Assembly: GCA_016870515.1 (NCBI GenBank)
Contig: VGBL01000015.1
Location: 1-45,309 of the forward strand
Source: Actinomycetota bacterium
GTDB lineage: Bacteria > Actinomycetota > Actinomycetes > S36-B12
Direction: 5' to 3'
DNA length: 45,309 nucleotides
Position numbers and translations under genes: made by a program. The notes under the pieces were generated by a model that saw only the letters and a list, made by a program, of their open reading frames with translations, had not been told where the DNA came from and did not search any database. Of this stretch, positions 8,168 through 15,996 are shown piece by piece; position 1 is the stretch's first letter, and the number at the start of each line of letters is the position of its first letter.

Positions 8168-9394
8168 ATGGTGCGCAGGGGGCTTAGCGCGGCAACTGCC
8201 GCCGCCCTGGTGCTGTCTGGCTGCGGCGGCACCATTGCCGTCGAGCTTCGCGCCACAACAGCCGCACCCACGCCCAAGGCCAGCGCGAGCGTCGCACCCG
8301 CCACGCCGGCCGCACCAGCGCCGCCGCCACTGGCCGATACCGTGCACTTCACCGTCAAGGGCAAAGGCGACCTGAAGCCCACGAAGGCACTCGCTCCCGG
8401 CACCAAGGTGTCGGTCGAGGATGTCCCGGCGGGGTCGGTAATCGAACTCAGCGAGATGTCGATGACCGGCAGCCCCATAGTGGTCGACTCGTTTCGAGCG
8501 ACCACCGGATCATGGCGCACGGGGGCACTGCCACCGTCCACCGATTTCCAGCTTGCCGTCCTCGCACCCGACGGTTCGGAGCGCGTCGCGCAGTTCACCA
8601 CCAAGGGGGCCGGGGAGCGAGCGACGGCGACGATCACTCCAGCAGAAGGCACCTACGGCGTGGGCATGCCGATCGTGATCGAGTTCGCTACGTCGGTGAA
8701 GTCACGCAAGGCTATCGAGGAGAAGCTCGAGGTCAGCACCTCACGTGACATCGGCGAGGCCTCGTGGTTCTGGCCCGATCTCGACACGGTCATGTTCCGC
8801 CCCAAGGACTACTGGCCCGCGCGCACGACGGTGCGGGTCACCGCCGACCTCTCCGACGTCGAGGTCTTCCCCGGCGTGTGGGGCAAGGACGAATCGACCC
8901 AGTTCCGTATCGGGGCCGAGGTGATCATGAAGGCCTCACTCACCGACTACACCCTGAAGTACTTCAAAGACGGGAAGAAGATCGAGACATTCGCGATCTC
9001 AGGAGGCAAGCCGGGCTGGGAAACCCTCAATGGGGTGAAGATCGTGCACGAGGCCTACACCATGAAGCGCATGATCAATACCGCGCCGGGCGCCAACTAC
9101 GACGTGCAGGTTCCCTACGCGATGCGGCTTACATACACCGGTGAGTTCATGCACGCGGCTCCGTGGAATGGAGTCATCGGCTACGCCAACACCAGTCACG
9201 GCTGCACCAACATGTTCTACGACGACGCCGTCTGGATGTACAACCACACGCACTGGGGCGATGTCGTCGACTTCAAGGGTGGCGCCGCCGGGTCAGTGAC
9301 GTTCGGCGACGGTCTCGGTGGAGTGTGGAGCGTGCCATGGCAGCAGTGGGTCGAGGGCTCGGCCCTCTACGAGAAGGACTCGACGGCGTTCTAA
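8168..9394 (+). CDS. L,D-transpeptidase lipoprotein (LdtMt2-like)
   Basis: A 408-residue exported enzyme. The N-terminus ends in LVLSGC, a lipobox, so it is probably a lipid-anchored surface protein. An Ala/Pro/Thr-rich linker follows, then two Ig-like domains (the second around TYGVGMPIVIEF), as in mycobacterial LdtMt2. The C-terminal YkuD catalytic domain has HAAPWNGVIGYANTSHGCTN, with the nucleophile at about C346. It forms 3-3 cross-links in peptidoglycan. ATG 8168 was chosen because AGGGAGG lies just upstream and it starts the signal peptide; the frame is open further upstream without meaning. It runs convergent to dnaB with a single base between the stops. Confidence 0.92.
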   Translation: MVRRGLSAATAAALVLSGCGGTIAVELRATTAAPTPKASASVAPATPAAPAPPPLADTVHFTVKGKGDLKPTKALAPGTKVSVEDVPAGSVIELSEMSMTGSPIVVDSFRATTGSWRTGALPPSTDFQLAVLAPDGSERVAQFTTKGAGERATATITPAEGTYGVGMPIVIEFATSVKSRKAIEEKLEVSTSRDIGEASWFWPDLDTVMFRPKDYWPARTTVRVTADLSDVEVFPGVWGKDESTQFRIGAEVIMKASLTDYTLKYFKDGKKIETFAISGGKPGWETLNGVKIVHEAYTMKRMINTAPGANYDVQVPYAMRLTYTGEFMHAAPWNGVIGYANTSHGCTNMFYDDAVWMYNHTHWGDVVDFKGGAAGSVTFGDGLGGVWSVPWQQWVEGSALYEKDSTAF

Positions 9395-9395
9395 C

Positions 9396-10754
9396 TCACT
9401 GCGCCATATCGACGAAGCGTGAGTAGTGGCCCTGAAATGCGACCGTGATGGTCGATGTCGGGCCATTACGATGCTTGGCCACGATGAAGTCAGCCTCGCC
9501 TGCGCGCGGTGACTCCCGCTCATACGCATCTTCGCGGTGCAGCAAGATCACCATGTCTGCATCCTGCTCCAAAGAGCCCGACTCGCGAAGGTCAGCGAGG
9601 AGTGGACGCTTGTCGGTGCGCTGCTCTGGGCCGCGATTGAGCTGGCTGACGGCGATGACAGGAACGTCGAGTTCTTTGGCCAGGAGCTTCAAAGAGCGCG
9701 AGAAATCCGACACCTCCTGCTGACGGCTCTCGACACGCTTGCCGCTGGTCATGAGCTGGAGGTAGTCGACAACCACCAGGCGCAGGTCATGGCGCTGCTT
9801 GAGACGGCGACATTTGGCGCGAATCTCCATCATCGTGAGGTTGGGCGAATCGTCGATGAAGAGGGGTGAATCGCTGACCGTACCCATCTTGCCGGCGAGC
9901 CTGGTCCAGTCGTTGTCGCTCATGTTGCCACTGCGCATGTGATGAAGAGCGATCTGTGCTTCCGCCGAGAGCAGTCGCATGAGGATCTCGTTGCGACCCA
10001 TTTCCAGGGAGAATATGACACTGGTGAGACCGTGCCGGATGCTTGCTGATCGCGCGATATCCACGGCCAGGGTCGACTTGCCCAAGGCCGGCCTCGCCGC
10101 AATGATGATGAGCTGGCCGGGATGCAGTCCGTTGGTCAGCGAGTCGAGGTCGGTAAACCCCGTGGGCACACCCACCATCTCACCGCCGCGATTGGCGATG
10201 GCCTCGATCTCAGTGAGCGCCCCATCCATGAGCTCGCGCAGAGGGAGGTAGTCCTCCGCGGTGCGGCGTTCGGTGACCTCGTAGACCTCGGCCTGCGCGC
10301 GATCCACGACATCATCGACATCGCCCTCGCCGGTATAGCCCAACTGCACGATGCGTGTGCCTGCCTCGACAAGTCGCCGCAGGATCGCGCGCTCCTTGAC
10401 GATGCGCGCGTAGTAGCCCGCGTTAGCAGCAGTGGGTACGAGGGATACGAGGGTGTGGAGGTATGACGCTCCACCGACCCGAGCAAGCTCGCCGGTGCGA
10501 GTGAGCTCGGCCGCCACCGTGACGGCATCGGCAGGTTCGCCGCGGCCGTAAATCTCTATGATCGCGTCGTAGACAGTGGCGTGCGCCGGACGGTAGAAGT
10601 CGCCCACCCGCAGGTCTTCGACGACATCGGCGATGGCGTCTTTGCTCAGCATCATCGCGCCGAGGACGGATTGCTCGGCGGCAACGTCTTGCGGTGGCAT
10701 GCGATCGGAGGGAGGACCCTCGTCGTAGGGGACGGGGAGCTCGGAGACGCTCAC
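9396..10754 (-). CDS. dnaB: Replicative DNA helicase DnaB
   Basis: A 452-residue hexameric replicative helicase. The N-terminal DnaB domain begins PPQDVAAEQSVLGAMML. The RecA-like domain has Walker A ARPALGKST, then SLEMGRNEI, the Walker B region LVVVDYLQLM, and the DLRESGSLEQDAD motif. No intein interrupts it. GTG 10754 was chosen because AGGAGG lies four bases upstream. In most actinobacteria dnaB follows rplI directly. Here 2.3 kb of unrelated genes separate them, so dnaB must have its own promoter in 10755-11246. Confidence 0.96.
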   Translation of the reverse strand: MSVSELPVPYDEGPPSDRMPPQDVAAEQSVLGAMMLSKDAIADVVEDLRVGDFYRPAHATVYDAIIEIYGRGEPADAVTVAAELTRTGELARVGGASYLHTLVSLVPTAANAGYYARIVKERAILRRLVEAGTRIVQLGYTGEGDVDDVVDRAQAEVYEVTERRTAEDYLPLRELMDGALTEIEAIANRGGEMVGVPTGFTDLDSLTNGLHPGQLIIIAARPALGKSTLAVDIARSASIRHGLTSVIFSLEMGRNEILMRLLSAEAQIALHHMRSGNMSDNDWTRLAGKMGTVSDSPLFIDDSPNLTMMEIRAKCRRLKQRHDLRLVVVDYLQLMTSGKRVESRQQEVSDFSRSLKLLAKELDVPVIAVSQLNRGPEQRTDKRPLLADLRESGSLEQDADMVILLHREDAYERESPRAGEADFIVAKHRNGPTSTITVAFQGHYSRFVDMAQ

Positions 10755-11246
10755 GCCACCTCCTGTCTTGGGCTCACCCGTCGTGGATACCAGGGGGGGC
10801 CGACAGGGCCTGGTTCCTGGCTCCGCCACGGCCTCCGCCGAGGAACCTATGGGCCTCGAGCACCCCTGTCGATGGGCCCTGTGGATGGCCCTGTGGATGA
10901 CCGGGGGGAAACCCCCTGCGGCACGTTCACAGCCTGGGGACAGGTTGGGGGGAGGGCAAGAATCTTCCGTCACAAGTGGGCTCTGACGTGCGGAAACACT
11001 TTCCCCGGGCTGGGGATAAAAAGTTCTTGGAGCCCCCGGATACCGTCACGGTGTCGCCACCCTCGGCATCGCTTCGGGCAACCCACTCGGCATCGTGGTG
11101 GCCCCTTTGGCCGAGCCGCGCGTTTGTGCCTGCCGCCTGGTTTGTGCGCGACCTCAGTCTCACCGTCACCGCACCGTGGTGGGCGCTCGGCTGGTCACTA
11201 CTCGCGCGCGATCGTGCTTCGCTGGCGCGCGCGGGGCAGCGCCTGG
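10755..11246. other. 492-bp intergenic region upstream of dnaB
   Basis: No convincing gene is seen here: the long plus-strand frames overlap dnaB or the next gene antisense and have no family signature. It should hold the dnaB promoter. A tandem 12-base repeat, GCCCTGTGGATG twice (10876-10899), contains two DnaA-box-like sequences: TGTGGATGG at 10880-10888 and TGTGGATGA at 10892-10900. A short ACCGT-C-ACGGT palindrome lies at about 11042-11052. Confidence 0.5.
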
Positions 11247-12047
11247 CTAGTGCCCGGCGCCATTCGCTAAGCGCTCAGCAATGGAGCGCCCCAGGGAGTG
11301 CATCAAGTCCACCGGATTCGCTGACGGTTCCAGGTCGACCGGCCACGTCGCTATCGCCGCGTAGGCAAGGGATCGCTCCCCGCCCCACGCAACCCCGATG
11401 TCCGCGCGGACCTCGTGGTCGAAACCCGTCTTGCTCCACACCATGGGGTCGTCCGATAGATGCGCCAGGGGATCGAGCTGCAAGGGTGCGGCCACCAGCG
11501 AGAGATCGACCCCGACTAGAAGCCAGCGCTCCACCATCAATGCCGCGGTTGGTGTGATCCCCCCAACGAGGACTCCTGCTGCGCCGGCATGGATGCGGCG
11601 TGCGACCTCGGCCAGCTCGCGCGCGGTGCCCTCCGACAGCGTCGGAGGGTGCTCCGGTCGACGGTCATCACGGACGTAGTCGTGAAGTTCGCTGCACTCA
11701 CAGCCCAGCATTCGGGCGCGCATGCGCACAGCATCGATCCCGATAAGGTCGAGCAGCGTGTTGGTCGCCCAGTTATCGCTTACAGCACCGATCAATTGGC
11801 ACACATCGGCGACGGGCAATTGCTGCTGCCACAGGTGCTGCCACAGCCCTGAACCCGCCACCTGCAGCCCGGGTTCCCGCGTGAGCAGTCGACCCGGATC
11901 GAGCTGGCCAGACACAATGAGTTCGGCAGCCTCGCACAGAAGAAAGACCTTGCCCACGCTGGCGGTCGACTGCACGCGGTCGGCATCGCACTCATCAACG
12001 ACGGCACCAGCCGCATCGAGGACACAGTAGGACCAGGCCACGGACAC
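11247..12047 (-). CDS. Serine hydrolase with class A beta-lactamase fold
   Basis: A 266-residue protein with the three beta-lactamase/PBP active-site motifs correctly spaced: SVGK (S30-K33), SDN (S90-N92) and KTG (K205-G207). The N-terminus runs straight into strand 1 (VAWSYCVLD) with no signal peptide, so it is predicted to stay in the cytoplasm. That argues against a resistance enzyme and for an esterase or peptidase-like role. I cannot locate the omega-loop glutamate with certainty. GTG 12047 is 50 bp from the divergent amidotransferase, implying a shared promoter region. Function uncertain. Confidence 0.75.
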   Translation of the reverse strand: MSVAWSYCVLDAAGAVVDECDADRVQSTASVGKVFLLCEAAELIVSGQLDPGRLLTREPGLQVAGSGLWQHLWQQQLPVADVCQLIGAVSDNWATNTLLDLIGIDAVRMRARMLGCECSELHDYVRDDRRPEHPPTLSEGTARELAEVARRIHAGAAGVLVGGITPTAALMVERWLLVGVDLSLVAAPLQLDPLAHLSDDPMVWSKTGFDHEVRADIGVAWGGERSLAYAAIATWPVDLEPSANPVDLMHSLGRSIAERLANGAGH

Positions 12048-12097
12048 GGGCGAAGTCTAGGGTCGTCACCTCGACCGGCTAGTGGCACAATTCCCGC

Positions 12098-12778
12098 GTG
12101 CCCACCGCAGCCGTGATCGCCAATCCCAAGGTCGGCGCCGAACTCGGCCACCTAGGCCCATGGCTGGCAGCACACGACTTTGCCGTGACGCGACTGGTCC
12201 GTGACGAGATCCTGCCCGTGACCGCGGCCGACGATGCTGATCTGGTCATCATCCTCGGTTCCGTCTGGACCATGACCCGCACCATGGATGCGCCCACGGA
12301 TCCACCCCACGCGGCGGCCGCGATTGCCGCAGAGGTCGCACTCGCGCAGCATCGTGTCGCGCAAGACCGCCCACTGCTGGGCCTGTGCTTTGGCGGTCAG
12401 CTTCTTTCGAAGGCGCTCGGCGGCGAGGTGACCCAGCAGGACCGCACCGTGATCGCATGGGAGACGCCCGACACCGACATCCCCGAGATGCGTGCGCCCT
12501 GGATGTTGCTCCACCAAGATCGCTTCACTCTGCCCGACAACGCCGAACTCCTCGCGGAGGCCGGGCATGCCACGCTGGGCTTCCGATACGGGCGCGCCTG
12601 GGGTCTGCAGTTCCACGCGGAGGTGGACGCACACGGGCTTCAAGGGATGTTCGAGGACCTCCAGATGCCGCAGTGGCAATGGCAGCAATACATCGATGCC
12701 CTCGATGCGCGCACAGACGAAAATCGCTTCCAGGCCCATGCCCTGTTTGACACATTCTGGTCCGAGGTGAGGGCGTGA
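12098..12778 (+). CDS. Class I glutamine amidotransferase (GMP-synthase-like)
   Basis: A 226-residue stand-alone GATase1 domain. The nucleophile elbow GLCFGGQLL places the catalytic cysteine at C97, and QFHAEVD supplies H173 and E175, so the hydrolase triad is complete. Such proteins release ammonia from glutamine or, as stand-alone forms, act on gamma-glutamyl compounds. No synthetase partner is adjacent. Its TGA overlaps the GTG of the following phosphatase pseudogene (GTGA), a leftover of a former coupled operon. Confidence 0.8.
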   Translation: MPTAAVIANPKVGAELGHLGPWLAAHDFAVTRLVRDEILPVTAADDADLVIILGSVWTMTRTMDAPTDPPHAAAAIAAEVALAQHRVAQDRPLLGLCFGGQLLSKALGGEVTQQDRTVIAWETPDTDIPEMRAPWMLLHQDRFTLPDNAELLAEAGHATLGFRYGRAWGLQFHAEVDAHGLQGMFEDLQMPQWQWQQYIDALDARTDENRFQAHALFDTFWSEVRA

Positions 12779-13029
12779 CGTTCACCGTTACCACGATGTG
12801 CCTGGGCAATATCTGTCGATCGCCGATGGCCGAGGCCATCATGCGGGCTCGGGTCGATGACGTCGACCTGAGCCGTCAGGTCGTTGTCAATCCGGCGGTG
12901 GCCGGGATCCCGGACGCCGATCCGCGGCTCGACGTCCCCGACCCGTGATTCGGTGATGTCGACGGGTTCACCGGCGTGCTGCGGATGCTGCAGTCAGCGG
13001 CCGACGGCCTCGTCGCCCGACTCCCCATC
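12775..13029 (+). pseudogene. Decayed low-molecular-weight tyrosine phosphatase (internal deletion plus TGA)
   Basis: Translation from GTG 12775 gives the LMW-PTP active-site loop CLGNICRSPMAEA (C-x5-R-S), runs to SRQVVV, then jumps to NPAVAGIPDADPRLDVPDP, which in intact enzymes lies about 75 residues further on. The general-acid DVPDP motif is followed at once by TGA (12946-12948), where the family has W or Y. The same frame then continues with FGDVDGFTGVLRMLQSAADG, the normal C-terminal helix. I read this as an in-frame internal deletion plus a nonsense mutation. The protein cannot fold as a phosphatase. The end coordinate is approximate. Confidence 0.8.
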
Positions 13030-13065
13030 CTGATGCAACGCCCGTGGCCCCCGAGGGACTGGGCC

Positions 13066-13509
13066 TTACTGGGCCACGACGGTGAAGTTGACCGCAGCAG
13101 TGACCTCGGGGTGCACCTTGACCTTGGCCTTGTGCGCACCGATCGCCTTGACGGCGCCCACATCGACACTGCGCTTATCGAGCAGGGGGCCGCCTGCCTT
13201 GCGGACGGCCGCGACGACGTCGGCGTTGGTCACCGAGCCGAAGAGCTTGCCGCTCTCTCCAGCGCGCGCGGGCACGACGACCTGGAGGCCCTCTAGCTGC
13301 GCCTTGATCTCCTTGGCGTGGGTCAGGTCACGGACCTCGCGGGCGTCCTGCGCCCGCTTGATCTGGGTGATCTGCTTCTCGCCGCCCTTGGTCCACAGCA
13401 TGGCCTTTCCGCGCGGCACGAGGAAGTTGCGGCCATAGCCGTCCTTGACCTCGACCACGTCTCCGGGCACGCCGAGACCGCCGACCTCCTGAGTAAGGAT
13501 GAGCTTCAT
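13066..13509 (-). CDS. rplI: 50S ribosomal protein bL9
   Basis: A 147-residue large-subunit protein. The N-terminal domain signature is intact (MKLILTQEVGGLG, then GYGRNFLVPRGKAM), followed by the long connecting helix and the C-terminal rRNA-binding domain. It is the last gene of the rpsF-ssb-rpsR-rplI operon, 9 bp downstream of rpsR. Its 3' end meets the phosphatase pseudogene coming from the other strand. GTGGCCC (13044-13050) pairs with GGGCCAC (13071-13077) across its stop and could contribute to termination. Confidence 0.97.
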   Translation of the reverse strand: MKLILTQEVGGLGVPGDVVEVKDGYGRNFLVPRGKAMLWTKGGEKQITQIKRAQDAREVRDLTHAKEIKAQLEGLQVVVPARAGESGKLFGSVTNADVVAAVRKAGGPLLDKRSVDVGAVKAIGAHKAKVKVHPEVTAAVNFTVVAQ

Positions 13510-13518
13510 GTCGGTCTC

Positions 13519-13788
13519 CTAGCGAACCGTGGCCGTGTAGGGCAGCAGAGCCATCTCCCGCGCGTTCTTCACAGCGGTCGCGATCTCGCGCTGGTGCTGC
13601 GTGCAGCAGCCCGTGACGCGTCGAGCGCGGATCTTGCCGCGATCGGAGATGTACTTGCGCAGCATGCCGGTTTCCTTATAGTCGATCGGCTGTGCGTCGT
13701 CCTTGCAGAAGATGCATGCGCCCGGCTTGGGGATGCGCTTGAGTTCGGCGCGCTTGTTGCTGCGCTCCTTCTTGCGGTCGTTCGCCAT
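13519..13788 (-). CDS. rpsR: 30S ribosomal protein bS18
   Basis: An 89-residue small-subunit protein. The start [10 protein letters not shown] is preceded by AGGAG ten bases upstream; the longer in-frame extension overlaps ssb and has no family similarity. Cysteines in CIFC and GCC are those of the zinc-binding form of S18. The S18 core [16 protein letters not shown] and [11 protein letters not shown] is complete. It is co-transcribed with rpsF, ssb and rplI. With bS6 it forms the heterodimer that binds the 30S platform. Confidence 0.97.
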   Translation of the reverse strand: MANDRKKERSNKRAELKRIPKPGACIFCKDDAQPIDYKETGMLRKYISDRGKIRARRVTGCCTQHQREIATAVKNAREMALLPYTATVR

Positions 13789-13825
13789 GGGTTGTTCACT
13801 CCTGAAGTCGAAGGGTCGGTAAGTC

Positions 13826-14311
13826 CTAGAAGGGGGGCTCGTCAAAGGAGGCGCCACCGCCGCCTTGGGCCCAGGGATCGTCTGCCGGGGCGCCTCCACC
13901 GGAGCCGCCGCTGTAGCCACCGCCCCCGCCGCCACCCTCACCACGCTGGGTGCGGGTGACCTTGGCGGTCGCGTAGCGGAGCGCCGGGCCGACGTCGTCG
14001 ACCTCCATCTCCACCACGGTGCGCTTCTCGCCCTCGCGGGTCTCGTAGGAGCGCTGCTTGAGGCGACCCGTCACGACGACGCGCATGCCCTTCTGCAGCG
14101 ACTCGGCGACATTTTCGGCGTACTGGCGCCACACGCTGCAACGCATGAAGACGGTGTCACCGTCCTTCCACTCGTTGGTCGCCTTGTCGAGGTAGCGCGA
14201 ACTGGAGGCCACCGTGAAGGAGGCCACCGCAGCACCGCTCGGGGTGAAGCGAAGCTCGGGATCGTTGGTGAGGTTGCCCACCACCGTCACGTTGATGTCG
14301 CCGGCTGCCAT
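13826..14311 (-). CDS. ssb: Single-stranded DNA-binding protein
   Basis: A 161-residue SSB. The OB-fold (residues 1-115) begins [20 protein letters not shown] and includes [19 protein letters not shown] Gly-rich flexible linker follows, ending in the acidic interaction tip DEPPF, which recruits replication and repair proteins. It starts 1 bp after rpsF and lies 37 bp upstream of rpsR, the usual actinobacterial operon order. Confidence 0.97.
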   Translation of the reverse strand: MAAGDINVTVVGNLTNDPELRFTPSGAAVASFTVASSSRYLDKATNEWKDGDTVFMRCSVWRQYAENVAESLQKGMRVVVTGRLKQRSYETREGEKRTVVEMEVDDVGPALRYATAKVTRTQRGEGGGGGGGYSGGSGGGAPADDPWAQGGGGASFDEPPF

Positions 14312-14312
14312 C

Positions 14313-14603
14313 TCAGGTCCCTGCCGAGCGCGTGACCTTGGTGCGGATCACGGCCTCGTTGAGGTTGAGCTGGCGGTCGAGCTCGGCGACGGCCGCGGGG
14401 CTGGACGTGACCTCCAGGACGGCGTAGATGCCCTCGGGCTTGTGGTTGATCTCGTAGGCCATGCGGCGACGGCCCCAGATGTCGACCTTGTCGACCTGGC
14501 CGCCGTCCTGCTTGACCACGTTGAGGAATGTCTCGAGAGACGGCGCAACGGTGCGCTCTTCGAGATCGGGGTCCAGGATGACCATGACTTCATATCGGCG
14601 CAT
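14313..14603 (-). CDS. rpsF: 30S ribosomal protein bS6
   Basis: A 96-residue protein with the S6 pattern [16 protein letters not shown], then [25 protein letters not shown] 14603 was preferred over the longer frame because GAGGAGGT precedes it and the family begins with M-R-x-Y-E. It is the first gene of the rpsF-ssb-rpsR-rplI operon. The 138-bp leader contains hairpins that may carry the S6:S18 autoregulatory site. Confidence 0.97.
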   Translation of the reverse strand: MRRYEVMVILDPDLEERTVAPSLETFLNVVKQDGGQVDKVDIWGRRRMAYEINHKPEGIYAVLEVTSSPAAVAELDRQLNLNEAVIRTKVTRSAGT

Positions 14604-14741
14604 GCAGTCGCCGACCTCCTCTGGACTCAAGGGCCCCGGACTCTCCGGAGCAGGAGGTGGGGGATTGCTCCCCGGTGCGTCCTCCCGGCGGGAGGGCCTC
14701 GTAGAGAGTACGCCGTGCCGCCGCGATCGGCCTAATCGGGC
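14604..14741 (-). promoter_or_regulatory. rpsF operon leader with hairpins (possible S6:S18 autoregulatory RNA)
   Basis: Between the trpG stop and rpsF lie two short hairpins: CCTCCC-GGC-GGGAGG (14681-14695) and, nearer rpsF, a GGGG/CCCC stem with a CACCG trinucleotide context on the minus-strand RNA. Many bacterial rpsF leaders bind the S6:S18 dimer through a bulged CCG. The present match is only suggestive. The region must also hold the operon promoter. Confidence 0.3.
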
Positions 14742-15362
14742 CTAGCTGCCCACCACGGGAGCCAGGCCCTCGCAGCGGCGTACCGCGTCAGCATCGCCGC
14801 ACGTTGACAGCCAGTTGGCCAGTAGCCGATGACCACCCTCGGTGAGCACGGACTCGGGGTGGAACTGCACGCCCTCGACCGCCAGTTCGCGATGCCGCAG
14901 GGCCATGACGACCCCCGAGTCGGTCGCGCCGGTGACCTCAAGCGCCTTCGGCACGGAGTCGGGGAGTACGACGAGCGAGTGGTAGCGGGTCGCCGTGAAC
15001 GGCTCGGGCAGCCCGGCCAGCACGCCTTCGCCGTGGTGATGCACCAGCGAGGTCTTGCCGTGCAGGAGCTCGGGCGCGCGATCGACGATGCAGCCGTAGA
15101 CGGCAGCGATCGCCTGGTGCCCCAGGCATACGCCGAGGATCGGGACCTCACCCGCGCATCGGCGTACGACCTCCATGCACACGCCGGCGTCTTCAGGCGT
15201 GCCTGGCCCGGGCGAGAGCAGTACGCCGTCGTAGTCGAGTGCCTGCTCGGGCGTCACCTCGTCGTTGCGACGTACGTCGACCTCGGCCTCCAACTGCCAG
15301 AGGTATTGGACGAGATTGAAGACGAAGGAATCGTAGTTGTCGATGACCAGGATGCGGCTCAT
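14742..15362 (-). CDS. trpG/pabA: Anthranilate/aminodeoxychorismate synthase component II (glutaminase)
   Basis: A 206-residue class I glutamine amidotransferase subunit. The start MSRILVIDNYDSFVFNLVQY is diagnostic of the TrpG/PabA family. The nucleophile is C79 in GVCLGHQ, and VQFHPESV supplies the histidine and glutamate. It provides ammonia to TrpE or PabB for tryptophan or folate synthesis; which one cannot be told here, as no partner is encoded in the window. In actinobacteria a trpG/pabA next to crgA near the origin is the usual arrangement. It starts 13 bp after the crgA stop. Confidence 0.92.
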   Translation of the reverse strand: MSRILVIDNYDSFVFNLVQYLWQLEAEVDVRRNDEVTPEQALDYDGVLLSPGPGTPEDAGVCMEVVRRCAGEVPILGVCLGHQAIAAVYGCIVDRAPELLHGKTSLVHHHGEGVLAGLPEPFTATRYHSLVVLPDSVPKALEVTGATDSGVVMALRHRELAVEGVQFHPESVLTEGGHRLLANWLSTCGDADAVRRCEGLAPVVGS

Positions 15363-15375
15363 ACGCTTGACGCTC

Positions 15376-15651
15376 TTACCGCCACTTAGTCGAGATCACG
15401 AATCCGGCGGTGATGAAGGCGAAACCAATGGCCACATTAACCAAGGCGTTGTAGGTGCCGCCGATGGAGTTCATGAAGGGGACGTCGGGACCAGCGATGT
15501 AGAAGACCACGATCCAGAGCAGGCCGAAGACGAAGCAGGCGACCATCACGGGGGCCACCCACGCGGCTGAGCTGAACTTGACCGGCTTGCGGTCGGTCTT
15601 GTCCGGCGGGGGGACGTAGTCGTCGCGCTTGCGGCCCTTTGACTCCGGCAC
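15376..15651 (-). CDS. crgA: Cell division protein CrgA
   Basis: A 91-residue actinobacteria-specific membrane protein. A basic N-terminal region (ESKGRKRDDYVPPPD) precedes two membrane helices separated by a short loop around PDVPFMNSIGG, and it ends in STKWR. CrgA localises to the division site and interacts with FtsZ and septal peptidoglycan enzymes. GTG 15651 was chosen because AGGAGGAG lies five bases upstream. Confidence 0.93.
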   Translation of the reverse strand: MPESKGRKRDDYVPPPDKTDRKPVKFSSAAWVAPVMVACFVFGLLWIVVFYIAGPDVPFMNSIGGTYNALVNVAIGFAFITAGFVISTKWR

Positions 15652-15996
15652 GGTGCTCCTCCTGCTTGCATCTGGCTCGGTCAGCGTAATGGTTGGGTGC
15701 ACGAGCGGATACGTCGCGGCTCACTTGCCGTGTGCCGCGCACTCCGGGCCGCCCGTGACCTGTCCTTCGGGCATGGTGTCAAGGCACTGCGATTGGGCCG
15801 CTCGGGTGAGGGCACCCGCCGCAGCCGTGGCGGGCCTTGCCCTACCCGCCACCGGCATCGCCGGCGCGAAGGTGCCCAACGGCTGCGCCACAAGGCGGGC
15901 GCACAGTGCCCCGGCGCCGACCTCACCCGCCTCGACATGACCGACGACTCACACTGATGTAGTTCTCCCCACCCGTGGACAACCTGTGGATAGGCG
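15652..15996. other. 345-bp gap between crgA and rhomboid gene, with paired DnaA-like boxes
   Basis: No intact gene is recognisable. A minus-strand frame ending near 15720 with the tail MPEGQVTGGPECAAHGK looks protein-like but has no in-frame start and no family match. It could be a decayed gene. CGTGGACAA (15974-15982) and TGTGGATAG (15985-15993), two bases apart, each differ by one base from DnaA-box consensus forms. Confidence 0.4.

Noticed and set aside
9396-10754. Possible intein in dnaB (also considered for gyrA and gyrB)
   Set aside because: Lengths are normal and the Walker A, gyrase active-site and TOPRIM regions are contiguous.
10976-11557. 193-residue plus-strand frame in the dnaB upstream region
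   Set aside because: It overlaps the beta-lactamase-fold gene antisense, is rich in Arg/Ser/Pro as expected from a GC-rich shadow, and shows no motif.
11247-12047. Antibiotic-resistance beta-lactamase
   Set aside because: No signal peptide and no clear omega-loop general base; called only as a fold-level hydrolase.
12946-12948. In-frame TGA (and TAG at 17994-17996) where Trp is expected, suggesting a reassigned stop codon
   Set aside because: Tryptophan is encoded by TGG throughout the intact genes, which also end in TGA or TAG. Both cases sit in genes with deletions or frameshifts, so they are ordinary nonsense mutations.
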